Source of the DNA: Flammeovirgaceae bacterium 311
Lineage (GTDB): Bacteria > Bacteroidota > Bacteroidia > Cytophagales > Cyclobacteriaceae
Assembly (NCBI GenBank): GCA_000597885.1
Contig: CP004371.1
Location: forward strand, 5,906,001-5,970,000
DNA: 64,000 bases
Direction: 5' to 3'
This document shows positions 46,160-54,897 of the stretch, in pieces. The notes under the pieces were generated by a model, which saw nothing but the letters and a program-made list of their open reading frames with translations, did no database searches and had not been told where the DNA came from. Both the position numbers and the translations under genes were made by a program. The first letter of the stretch is position 1, and the number at the start of each line of letters is the position of its first letter.

Positions 46160-48397
46160 TCAAAATACAACTTCATAATAAAGCGTTTTATATTTGCTGC
46201 CCAGCAGGCTTAATTTGTTTTTTTTCAGCCTGATCTTCTGACTGGTTCGCCTGCCTGTATGATCCAGTACGTATGCCCATTTAGGCTTTCTGCCCCTAAA
46301 CAGGAGTTCAGCATCTACGGCTTCCAGTAAAACCGGGGCTGAGCCTGGCGCCAGCAGCATTTGTTTGTCGCTGTCGTACTCCATGCCTGTGTTTCTGGCC
46401 CGGGCCAGGGTAGTTACTAACCAACTTTCGGCTTCAGCCATGTTCTTGTCTTTCTCGAGGCTTGTAAGCAGCACCACTGTAAAAGGATTGTAGGTCTGTA
46501 GCTGAATGTCGCCAAGACTGATCGGGATCTCTGGTGCAAAACCTACCATGCCCTTAGTGCCAGCGGTATTAACTGTAAAATATTCTCCAGGAGCTTTATG
46601 CCACACAAGCTCCCCTGTGGTGGAGGTGATGGAGTTACCTGACTGATCATACAGATCCCGCAGGGAGGGAATCTGAGAGGCTTCAGGGCTGCTGGTAAAC
46701 TCAACCACTACTTTTCCCCTGGCCAGTGCCTCCTGCGGAGTACCTTCGAAGGATTTCACATCCTGGTTCTGCAGGATCTTTTCATCAAAGTTTAATTTCC
46801 CTTCTGCCAGGTCGGGGAGGTGCACCTTGCGGGAGGCCACCACGCTGCCTTCGTTAATGTCGCCGCGGTAAATCATGCGTGCCAGGGTAGGAGAGAGGGG
46901 CATATACAGCGGAGAGTCAAAATTGTAAAGCCCATGTCTGGGGGCCTCTATGGTTTTTGTGATGGCAGGCTGGTTGGAGGCATAGGCGTAGGAGGCATCC
47001 CAGCCCTGCAGGCCCATACCATAAATGGCAACAATTGGGCTGCTTTCGGCAATCCATTCGGTAGGAATCAGGCTCATCCATTCAGAGAGGGCAAAAGGCC
47101 GGTCGGCCACTGCCTGCATGCCGGTACTTAACAAACCTGAGCCAGGTTGTGAAACCATGCTGATGTTGCTGAACCGGCCGGTATCCAGCCGGTGTCCCTT
47201 ACCCCCGCCAAAGTAATTGTGCCTGTCAATAATGCCGGCCTTGTAATCTGAGTGCAGGTTAAGGTAGTGTGCCACAAAATCGCCTGCCTGCCAGCCACTG
47301 GCTACAATGGGACCTCTGTATCCTGTTTTTCTGATGGCTGCTATGTACCTGTTGTAAAATTTATTCTGGGTTTCATAGAGAAAGAAGGCAGTATCCAGCA
47401 GTCGTGCCTGCAGCTGGGGGTTTTGTTCAAAATACTCCCGGCTTAGGTAACCATGATGGGCAAGGGGATATATATTTCTTTCCTCCAGGCTTTCCTGCTG
47501 CTGAAAATTGGGCCAGGCATTCAGTGCACTGTTGCCCCATGCCTGCACCAGCGCCTCTTCTGTTTTATATTTATCCAAAAGCCATTCAGAAAACTGTAGG
47601 CTGATAAGTTTTTTATACGTAGGCGCCTTCATGATCCAGTTATGGGCAGTGGCGAAAAACAGGTTGTCTTCGTTTTGCAGCTCTACAAAATTCAGGGCAG
47701 GGTCGTCGGCATAGCGTATGCCTGTGTAAGGGTTCACATGCTCCAGCATATTTATAGTTAATTCTATGCTGAGGTCCTGCAGGTCGGGGGCAAAGTTTAC
47801 CAAACCTATGGTCGACCCCTTTAAATGACCGCCACCTGCCTCTTTGACCTCCTCATAGGCCAGCAGTCTGCTGCTGTCGCCGGGCAGGGGCTTATGGCCG
47901 TAAATATGCGACCAGCCATAATAGATGCCCTGCTCCCTTAATTTAGCTGAAAAATAATCCAGGCGGTCAAACTTATCGGCAGCCAGCCGGGTGGAAACCC
48001 CCTTTTCCATTCCCGGAGCAGTAAACTTATGGAAGCGTACACTATTCAGGCCGTAGTGCGCCAGGTAGTGGGTCCACTGATCAGCTTCGGGCTTGTTGGG
48101 AAAAGACCAGCCCGAAGCAATGTTTACACCCCAGAACTTTACTTTTTTTCCGTTTTCAAAACTAAAGTCACCACCATCAAGCTTAACATACCCATGCTTT
48201 CCGGCAGGTGCATCCAGCCAGTTGTGCATGTCAAGGCGTGTATCATGGTATTCCGCAGCCGGATTGAAAGTATACCACACTGGTTCAGGCTCCTGATCCG
48301 TTAATGCCAATATCCCCGTCAGCAGGAGGGCCACCAGCACAAAACGAATAGCATAGCTGAGATATAAGGTTGAGGGGGAAGTACCAAAAAATTTCAT
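46160..48397 (-). CDS. Putative clan GH-A glycoside hydrolase (large, family unassigned)
   Basis: About 745 residues from ATG 48397 (MKFFGTSPSTLYLSYAIRF); a GTG at 48436 extends it by 13. One N-terminal membrane/signal helix (FVLVALLLTGILAL). The catalytic part resembles GH5/GH42-like clan GH-A barrels: KKVKFWGVNIASGWSF, LNSVRFHKF, the likely acid/base Glu in NFVELQNEDN and the likely nucleophile Glu in RPFALSEWMSL. The C-terminal ~200 residues are beta-rich. Known: clan GH-A enzymes are retaining glycosidases. I cannot name the family or substrate. Nearby genes give no clear link to xylan. Confidence 0.7.
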   Translation of the reverse strand: MKFFGTSPSTLYLSYAIRFVLVALLLTGILALTDQEPEPVWYTFNPAAEYHDTRLDMHNWLDAPAGKHGYVKLDGGDFSFENGKKVKFWGVNIASGWSFPNKPEADQWTHYLAHYGLNSVRFHKFTAPGMEKGVSTRLAADKFDRLDYFSAKLREQGIYYGWSHIYGHKPLPGDSSRLLAYEEVKEAGGGHLKGSTIGLVNFAPDLQDLSIELTINMLEHVNPYTGIRYADDPALNFVELQNEDNLFFATAHNWIMKAPTYKKLISLQFSEWLLDKYKTEEALVQAWGNSALNAWPNFQQQESLEERNIYPLAHHGYLSREYFEQNPQLQARLLDTAFFLYETQNKFYNRYIAAIRKTGYRGPIVASGWQAGDFVAHYLNLHSDYKAGIIDRHNYFGGGKGHRLDTGRFSNISMVSQPGSGLLSTGMQAVADRPFALSEWMSLIPTEWIAESSPIVAIYGMGLQGWDASYAYASNQPAITKTIEAPRHGLYNFDSPLYMPLSPTLARMIYRGDINEGSVVASRKVHLPDLAEGKLNFDEKILQNQDVKSFEGTPQEALARGKVVVEFTSSPEASQIPSLRDLYDQSGNSITSTTGELVWHKAPGEYFTVNTAGTKGMVGFAPEIPISLGDIQLQTYNPFTVVLLTSLEKDKNMAEAESWLVTTLARARNTGMEYDSDKQMLLAPGSAPVLLEAVDAELLFRGRKPKWAYVLDHTGRRTSQKIRLKKNKLSLLGSKYKTLYYEVVF

Positions 48398-48475
48398 AGG
48401 CTTGGGGTATGAAACAGGCGTGTGAGGGTATACCACTAATATAGTGCCCTAAACCCAGAGGCTTATGCTGTACTG

Positions 48476-50500
48476 TTATTCCCTTATCGCATCATACAAC
48501 ACCTGTTGTATGTTGGTGCGGGTATTTAGCTTACCCAGGCGGTTGTTGTCGCGGGTAGGCATTACCCGGTTGGAGAGAAAGATGTAGAGCAAATCATACT
48601 CCGGGTCCATCCATACGAAAATGCCGGTAAAGCCGGTGTGGCCAAAACTGGCCTTGCTGGCATCGCGGGCGGTGTTGCTGTTTGCTCCTGTGTACTCAAG
48701 TGCCGGTTTATCAAAGCCCAGTCCGCGGCGGTTGTTGTTCTCCGGAAACTGGTAGCGGGTAAACTCCTGCAGGGTTTCTGTGCTGATATACTGCCGGCCG
48801 CCATAGCTGCCGCCATTCAGGTACATTTGCAGGAGCTTGGCCAGGTCATTGGCATTGGAGAACAGACCAGCATGGCCTGAGATGCCCCCCAGCATAATGG
48901 CGCCTTCGTCGTGCACACGTCCGCGAATGGGCTCGTGCCGGAAAAAAAAGTCATATTCCGTTGGTACGATACTTTTCGGCGGGTATTTTTCATAGGGGTT
49001 ATAGGTAAGACTGGTGGCCCCCAGGGGCTCATAAAAGTTTTGCTGCAGGTACACAGGTAGTTTTTCGCCGCTAATGTTTTCTACTACCCGCGGGGCCAGT
49101 ATAAAGAAGAAATCAGAATAGACATATTTTTTCTCCTCCAGCAAAGGTGATTTTCTAATGGCCTTCATGATCCTGTCGGGATAATTTCTGTGCAGGTACA
49201 TATTTTCCCTGATTTTGATGGGATAACGCGCTGAGGAGTCTGGCCTAAAGGTAAACCACTTATACCCACCGTTTTTCCTGATGGTATTTTTCCAGAAAGG
49301 GATCCAGGGGGTTAGCCGACCCTGGTGTGTGAGGATATCGCGCATGGGGATATCGGCTTTGTTAGATCTTTTGAAGGAGGGGAGGTACTGCCCGAGCGGT
49401 GCGTCCGGGTTGAATTTTCCTTCGTCGTGCAACTTCATCAGGGCTGCCAGCCCGCTGCTGATCTTGGTAACAGAGGCCAGATCATACAGATCAGACTTTT
49501 TTACCCGGACGGTATCGCTGTACTCGTGGTAGCCATAGGCTTTGTGCAGCACCACCTTTCCATTCCTGGCCACCAGCACCTGTGCACCCGGGGTGGCCTT
49601 TACATCCATTGCCTGGTTTACCAGTGAATCTACCCGGCTGTAGAGAATTTCAGAATCCATGCCAACCTCTTCTGGCAGCCCGTATCCCAGCCTGATTTTT
49701 TCGGCTACCACTATGCCCTCGCCCTCTCTGAAATTGTTGCCCACATGTTGGGGCAGGCGCCCACCTGCACTTATACCGCCAAAGATCAGTTGCGCAGCCA
49801 GCTCCTGGGCAAGGGGGCTGTCGTGATAGGTAATGATAAGACCATCGCTTTGCTCAATACCGGGAAGGGCAGCAAGGGCCTCCGCATTTTTGAACACAGC
49901 CATAATGGTGTTTTGGCTGGACGACAACAAACTAATAAACTGTTGAACCGGTTCGCCGGCGCCAGCTACCTTATTGAGCTGAGTGCCGGCTGGTTCCTCA
50001 TGCAATCCTCCAATCACCAGGTTGTAGTGTGCCAGCTGCTCTTTAACGGCATCTACAGCTACCTGGCTTGCACCTAGAGGCAGGTTAAAGTGGGTAACCC
50101 TGGTATAAAGGCCAATCATCTCTTGAAAAGGTGTTGACCTACTGGTGCCAAAAGAAACAGAAGCTATTTGCAGGGTATCCAGTCGTAAGAGGGGCATCAG
50201 CACCCGCTCATTGCGGAGCACGGTAAGAGAAGCCTCCAACAGCTTCCGGTGCAGTAACTCTTCTGCAATAGGTTTTGAAAGGGCAGGAGGAATCCCGTTT
50301 AAAAGATTATTTGTGGCTGGCGTGTCTGTTAACAAAGCAATCCGCTGGTCCGGGCTTAGGGTATCGAACACAGCATCAACCCAGTGATTGAGTGCGGCGG
50401 GAGCGCTATGGCTGGCAGGATCTTTTATTTGTGCCTCCAGGGGCAGGAGGGGGGCTAAAAAAATCACTGCAGTTAAAAACAGGTGCAACAGTATTTTCAT
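48476..50500 (-). CDS. Serine hydrolase (beta-lactamase fold) fused to a GH3 C-terminal domain; GH3 catalytic domain missing
   Basis: 674 residues, signal peptide ending PLEAQ. Residues 300-670 are a class C beta-lactamase-like hydrolase with Ser343-x-x-Lys346 (LASVTKISS), Tyr-Ser-Asp (KYVYSDFFF) and GHTGFTG. Residues 40-57 (WVDAVFDTLSPDQRIALL) match the start of a GH3 beta-glycosidase, and 81-280 (LLEASLTVLRNERV; GGRLPQHV) match the GH3 C-terminal domain. The ~330-residue GH3 barrel that carries the nucleophile Asp is absent between them. Known: full-length Bacteroidota fusions are about 1000 residues and combine N-acetylglucosaminidase-type GH3 and beta-lactamase parts. Inferred: only the serine hydrolase half can act. 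Confidence 0.85.
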   Translation of the reverse strand: MKILLHLFLTAVIFLAPLLPLEAQIKDPASHSAPAALNHWVDAVFDTLSPDQRIALLTDTPATNNLLNGIPPALSKPIAEELLHRKLLEASLTVLRNERVLMPLLRLDTLQIASVSFGTSRSTPFQEMIGLYTRVTHFNLPLGASQVAVDAVKEQLAHYNLVIGGLHEEPAGTQLNKVAGAGEPVQQFISLLSSSQNTIMAVFKNAEALAALPGIEQSDGLIITYHDSPLAQELAAQLIFGGISAGGRLPQHVGNNFREGEGIVVAEKIRLGYGLPEEVGMDSEILYSRVDSLVNQAMDVKATPGAQVLVARNGKVVLHKAYGYHEYSDTVRVKKSDLYDLASVTKISSGLAALMKLHDEGKFNPDAPLGQYLPSFKRSNKADIPMRDILTHQGRLTPWIPFWKNTIRKNGGYKWFTFRPDSSARYPIKIRENMYLHRNYPDRIMKAIRKSPLLEEKKYVYSDFFFILAPRVVENISGEKLPVYLQQNFYEPLGATSLTYNPYEKYPPKSIVPTEYDFFFRHEPIRGRVHDEGAIMLGGISGHAGLFSNANDLAKLLQMYLNGGSYGGRQYISTETLQEFTRYQFPENNNRRGLGFDKPALEYTGANSNTARDASKASFGHTGFTGIFVWMDPEYDLLYIFLSNRVMPTRDNNRLGKLNTRTNIQQVLYDAIRE

Positions 50501-51152
50501 GCCAGTAGGCTATGATATTTTAATGGAATATCCCAAAGATAAATAACGCATCCGGAAAACAATTTTATGTTTCAGTAGCAGGAATACAAAATTACCATCA
50601 GTCCGATTGCTTGAACTTAATAGAGTTCATTACAGAAGCTCCTGCAGAAGTCAATAGATGTAATTTACTATTTTTATTGATGGCCCGGGCAATACCGCTG
50701 GTGGGTGCAGCAGTTGTTGTTTTAACATAAGCGGCAGAGATATGATTATTTAACACTTTGTTTTGCTATATTTTTTCAGAGGCTTTCTATTTTTCCCTGA
50801 AGTTCTGCCCCGATTGTTCCAGGGCCCTGTACCGGTGGATGATGATATTTTGTTCTCTGTTGGGCAGGTAAATAAAGAAGTAGAAGCTAGAAATAAGTAG
50901 GACGTCAAATTAAGATACTAAGTAAGCTGCATCCCTGAAAACCGGTAGAAAAAAATGGCTGATAACAGGGTTACGCGGTAGCATATCATTTCAGACCTTT
51001 GAAGAAATCCTCATCAGCAGGCAGTGACAAAACAGGAGCAAACAAGAAATCTTAACACTAATAAATCAAAAACTTTGTATATTAAATGCAATAGTTTGAT
51101 ACCTTCCTCTGCTGCGCTTTATGAAGATTTATCACCCTAATCCTTTATCATT
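50501..51152. other. Gene-poor intergenic region
   Basis: No complete gene recognised. On the minus strand, 50598-50740 reads as an uninterrupted stretch ending in TGA (...ARAINKNSKLHLLTSAGASV...), which looks protein-like but has no ATG and is preceded by a stop; possibly a remnant of a C-terminus. Near 51070-51105 the sequence TTTG ... TAGTTTG resembles a Bacteroidota promoter for the following gene. Confidence 0.4.
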
Positions 51153-51620
51153 ATGATTCTGCAACCAGAAGTATCTCCCTTTGCCCGTAACCGGAAGCAA
51201 CTGTCAAAATTGCCTCACGATAAAGCCAGAATACTGCTGTCAGTAGACCAGGAAGAAAAAAAGCTATACTGCCTGATTTTATCTAAAGAAAAGCTGGCTT
51301 ATCAGTCACATACAGAATCGCTGACTGCTACGGACGTACATAAACTGGTGCTGGTGTATACCCGCAAAGGCGCTGCAGCGGATAGCAGCGACAGGAATCT
51401 GCTTACATTCGACCTGGACCTGCAGAACGATACAAGCAAACGGAAGCTGCTGGAAGTTGAGCTGCTTGTAGACGAGGAGGTTGCCCGTGAAATGAGAACA
51501 ATCGATATGAATACGGTCGATATGGATGACATTGATAACAGCTTTGCAGCATTAAGCCAAACGAATACCAACCCGCCGCCACCAAAAAGCAGCGTCTATT
51601 ACGGAGATGCTGATGCTTAA
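51153..51620 (+). CDS. Hypothetical acidic protein (155 aa)
   Basis: Soluble protein with no signal peptide. The N-terminal half is basic (PFARNRKQLSKLPHDKARIL); the C-terminal half is strongly acidic (VDEEVAREMRTIDMNTVDMD) and ends in a Pro run and NPPPPKSSVYYGDADA. I do not recognise a family. It lies 120 bp upstream of the TPR histidine kinase in the same direction, with no terminator noted between, so a link to that sensor is possible but not shown. Confidence 0.6.
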   Translation: MILQPEVSPFARNRKQLSKLPHDKARILLSVDQEEKKLYCLILSKEKLAYQSHTESLTATDVHKLVLVYTRKGAAADSSDRNLLTFDLDLQNDTSKRKLLEVELLVDEEVAREMRTIDMNTVDMDDIDNSFAALSQTNTNPPPPKSSVYYGDADA

Positions 51621-51739
51621 GGTGATTTATGGCTTTTCTGATTTTGGGGCTCCAAAATAAGCACCATAATAACCGGGGTAGCACTGTTGATATTGTTAAA
51701 AACAATATTTAATTTGTTATAAATATCACCCTGTTTATA

Positions 51740-53605
51740 ATGAAATACTTTTTTGCGGCTGCTACCCTTTTCATTTTCTTCTATTCCGGCATTTTGCCGG
51801 CCGCTGAGCATGTTCCTGCAGATAGTCTGCGGCGGTTGCTGCTGCAAACTACTGAAGATAGCAGCAGGGCTTACCTGCACCGTGATCTGGGCATGGAGTA
51901 TAAAAAAACAGCAGAGCCAGACCTGGCTGTTGAGCACTTCCTAAAGTCGCTCGACATCTCCCACAGGCTGGGGTATCTGGATAATGCAGCAAAATGCTAC
52001 CATAACCTGGGCTCTGTCTACAATATTAAGGGAGAATTTGATCTGGCATTGGACAGTTACCTAAACAGTTTGCGCCTCCATGAGCAGCTGGGGGATAAAA
52101 ACGGGCAAATGAAGAACCACATCAACCTGGGCAACTTCTTTGCCGGTCAGCGTAGTTTTGGCAAAGCAGAGGCACATTACAGCCATGCACTGGGGCTTGT
52201 GGAACCTGGAAAAGATGTGCGGAGTGAAGCGCTGCTGAACCTGAATCTAGGGGGGATTAACACCGATCCCTATAATGAACAGGCCGACCCCGACAAGGCC
52301 ATCCAGTATTTTGAAAAAGCCCGGGCTGCTTTTTCCAAATTAGATGAGCCCCATCGTCTGGCGGGCGTAGTGAATAACATTGGTGTATTGAAGGAGCAGC
52401 AGCAAAAGTTCTCTGAAGCATACGATTATTACCACCAGGCCCTGGAAATTCGCATGCAGGTACAGGATATACCTGGAATTGCACAGTCTTACATGAACCT
52501 GGGCAATATTCGCTATCAGCTGAATGATTTTCAAAAAGCGCTTAGCTTTTATGAAAAAAGTGTGGCGGAGGCCAGGAAAGTACAGGCCAGAAACCTGGTG
52601 CAGGATGCTTTACAGGGCATATCAGCAGCCTATGCCAGCATTGGCGAGCATCAGAAGGCATTCGATTTCAGACTGGAATATGAATTACTGAAAGACAGCC
52701 TGTACAACGAAGAAAAAAGCAGACAGCTCGCTGAGCTCGAAACACAGTACGAAACAGAAAAAAAGGACAAGGAGCTGCTTGTAAAAGAAGCTTCTTTAAA
52801 ACAGAAAACGGCAGAACGCAACACCTATATGATAACGCTTGCCATAACAGTTATACTGAGCATTGTAGTGATTGTAGTATACCATCAGCGGCAACGGGCG
52901 CTTTCGCAACTTGCATTAAAAAATGAGGAGCTGCACAAGCGGCGTATCTCCGAAATGCTGAAGGAACAGGAAATCAAATCGATCAATGCCATGCTGGCAG
53001 GCCAGGACAGGGAGCGCAAGCGGATTGCCGAAGACCTGCACGATCGGCTGGGCAGCACCTTGTCTGCCGTTAAGCTGCACCTGAATGCGATAGACGGAGG
53101 CGTACAGCAGCATGCACCACTACTGCTCTATCAGCGGGTAAACGGCCTGCTGGACAAAGCAGTAACCGAGGTGCGCGATATTGCCCATAATATGGTATCA
53201 GGTGTACTCACCAAGTTCGGCCTGGTGGCAGCGCTGCAGGATCTGAAGGAAACCATTGAGGCTACCAACCAGGTAAAGCTGGAGATCCTGGTACATAACC
53301 TGGATGAGCGTCTGGAGGGCCAGGTAGAGATTCATCTGTACCGCATTATTCAGGAGCTGGTGAGTAACATCTTAAAACATGCCAGGGCTACAGAAGTAAC
53401 CATTCAGATTAATAAACACAAGGGGGAGCTGCTGCTCATGGTAGAAGACAATGGTGTAGGCTTTGATCCGGGCGTTGCCAGCATGAAAAAGGGCATGGGC
53501 ATCAGGAATATAGAATCACGTGTGGCCTCCCTGGGAGGCAGCCTTAGCATCGACTCCGGAAAAGGAGGGGGTACCACCACCACCATAGAAATTCCAGTAG
53601 CATGA
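51740..53605 (+). CDS. TPR-containing sensor histidine kinase (HisKA_3/NarX-like)
   Basis: 621 residues. N-terminal signal segment (FFAAATLFIFFYSGIL), then about six TPR repeats (about 40-310, for example AAKCYHNLGSVYNIKGEFD), one membrane helix near 355-378 (MITLAITVILSIVVIVVYH), coiled-coil linker, dimerisation/His domain (IAEDLHDRLGSTLSAVKLHL) and ATPase (NILKHARATEVTIQI, VEDNGVGFDP, GMGIRNIESR). Known: this architecture is typical for Bacteroidota, with the TPRs sensing in the periplasm. The gene overlaps the response regulator by 4 bp (ATGA), so it is the cognate pair. Confidence 0.95.
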   Translation: MKYFFAAATLFIFFYSGILPAAEHVPADSLRRLLLQTTEDSSRAYLHRDLGMEYKKTAEPDLAVEHFLKSLDISHRLGYLDNAAKCYHNLGSVYNIKGEFDLALDSYLNSLRLHEQLGDKNGQMKNHINLGNFFAGQRSFGKAEAHYSHALGLVEPGKDVRSEALLNLNLGGINTDPYNEQADPDKAIQYFEKARAAFSKLDEPHRLAGVVNNIGVLKEQQQKFSEAYDYYHQALEIRMQVQDIPGIAQSYMNLGNIRYQLNDFQKALSFYEKSVAEARKVQARNLVQDALQGISAAYASIGEHQKAFDFRLEYELLKDSLYNEEKSRQLAELETQYETEKKDKELLVKEASLKQKTAERNTYMITLAITVILSIVVIVVYHQRQRALSQLALKNEELHKRRISEMLKEQEIKSINAMLAGQDRERKRIAEDLHDRLGSTLSAVKLHLNAIDGGVQQHAPLLLYQRVNGLLDKAVTEVRDIAHNMVSGVLTKFGLVAALQDLKETIEATNQVKLEILVHNLDERLEGQVEIHLYRIIQELVSNILKHARATEVTIQINKHKGELLLMVEDNGVGFDPGVASMKKGMGIRNIESRVASLGGSLSIDSGKGGGTTTTIEIPVA

Positions 53606-54231
53606 TCAACATCATGATTGCAGATGATCACAAAATGATCATAGACGGTCTGACTTCCATGCTTGCAACAGAAGCAGGACTGCAGGTAACAGGGGAGGCC
53701 GCTAACGGCAAAGAGCTCCTGGAGAAAATGCAGAAGACCCCGGTGGATATCATCCTGATGGACATTAACATGCCCGAGTTGGATGGCATAGAGACTACCC
53801 GAAATGTGAAAGCTAATTTTCCGGCTGTGCGGGTACTTATTCTTAGCATGTATAACAATCCGGAATTTATCCGCAACCTGCTGGAAGTAGGGGCCTCTGG
53901 CTATATTTTGAAAAATACCGGGAAAGAGGAGCTGATAGAAGCCATCCGGCAGGTATATGCAGGGCAGAACTACTATGGTAAAGAAGTTACCAAAGTAATG
54001 ATGGAAAGCCTGCGCGGATCCTCCTCCAGCAACAACTACAGCCTTACCAGCAGGGAAAAAGATGTACTCAGGCTGATTGTGGAGGAGTGTACCACCTCAG
54101 AAATTGCCGAGCGGCTTTTTATCAGCACCCACACCGTAGAAACGCACCGCAAAAACCTGCTAAGCAAACTCAATCTTAAAAACACGGCTGGCCTTGTAAA
54201 GTACGCCATCGAAAAAGGGTACTACCTGTAA
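53602..54231 (+). CDS. NarL/LuxR family response regulator
   Basis: 209 residues. Receiver with acidic residues (IADDHKMIIDG) and phospho-acceptor Asp in DIILMDINMPELDG; C-terminal LuxR-type helix-turn-helix (LTSREKDVLRLIVEECTTSE, IAERLFISTHTVETHRKN). Start overlaps the kinase stop. It works with the TPR kinase; its targets are not visible in the sequence. Confidence 0.96.
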   Translation: MINIMIADDHKMIIDGLTSMLATEAGLQVTGEAANGKELLEKMQKTPVDIILMDINMPELDGIETTRNVKANFPAVRVLILSMYNNPEFIRNLLEVGASGYILKNTGKEELIEAIRQVYAGQNYYGKEVTKVMMESLRGSSSSNNYSLTSREKDVLRLIVEECTTSEIAERLFISTHTVETHRKNLLSKLNLKNTAGLVKYAIEKGYYL

Positions 54232-54269
54232 TATTACGCTTCAGCACCCACTGCACAGCGACCGCAACG

Positions 54270-54479
54270 GAGCAGTTTAATTTTTTAATTTCCACTGGCA
54301 GAAGCATGGCAGGTGTACACTGGCGTACCAACTATACCAAATCATTTGTACCTGGAGAGAAAGTGGCCATAGGAATATTGCGTGATCAGTGTCTCTGCTA
54401 TAATGTAGACTACTACTTTGCCTTCACCAGGTTTGATGGCACAGGTATCAGAATATTAAAATTCAATGATGTGTCTTAA
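54270..54479 (+). pseudogene. Vanadium-dependent haloperoxidase/PAP2 C-terminal remnant
   Basis: An open stretch without its own likely start reads FNFLISTGRSMAGVHWRTNY and KSFVPGEKVAIGILRDQCLC, ending in TAA at 54477. The core GRSMAGVHWRTNYT resembles the last active-site segment (conserved His) of vanadium-dependent haloperoxidases of Bacteroidota, followed by a helix as in family C-termini. The rest of that ~400-residue protein is missing upstream, where the response regulator gene ends. An ATG at 54306 could give a 57-aa protein, but a remnant is more likely. Confidence 0.6.
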
Positions 54480-54511
54480 AAAGGGTGGGGAGCTTCTCTC
54501 CTCCTTTTTTT
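54478..54511 (+). terminator. Terminator after the haloperoxidase remnant
   Basis: Imperfect stem AAAAAGG...GGAG / CTCC...CCTTTTT followed by a T tract, directly at the stop of the remnant. Confidence 0.6.
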
Positions 54512-54631
54512 ATCTTGTTTTTGGTACTACTGTCAGAGGTACAGTAAACACTTTAGTATAAGCAGGTCTGCTTGCAGGGTTTTAGGCAGCGGTCACGTGC
54601 TATATTTTTCCTTCAGCTTCTTCATATCCTT

Positions 54632-54678
54632 ACCTCCATTCAATCAGAGCAGCACTTTTGTTTGAATGGAGGTTTTTT
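54632..54678 (+). terminator. Strong terminator without an attached gene
   Basis: 12-bp perfect stem ACCTCCATTCAA / TTGAATGGAGGT with an 18-nt loop and T6. No complete gene ends here; it may mark the 3' end of a lost gene or of a small RNA. The rest of 54512-54897 shows nothing else I can name. Confidence 0.65.
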
Positions 54679-54897
54679 GCGCCAGCCCATCAACAGCATC
54701 AGTTTTTAGTTTACCAGGCTTAGCCCAAAACTCAATAAAGATATAGAGGCTTCGGGTTTTTGGATGCGGGTGTACTGAATAGGAGTGCTGGCCGCTGGTC
54801 CGGGGTAACTGTTTTTATTTGAATTTAAACTCCGTTTGTATTGCAGGTAGCCCCTTTTTTTCCTTTTTTGTCCCGCAATTATTCTTTTCTCTCAAAC

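Noticed and set aside
50598-50740. Minus-strand protein-like stretch ending KFKQSD-stop
   Set aside because: No ATG, a stop just upstream, and no family recognised; too little to call a pseudogene. Kept only as a remark in the intergenic entry.
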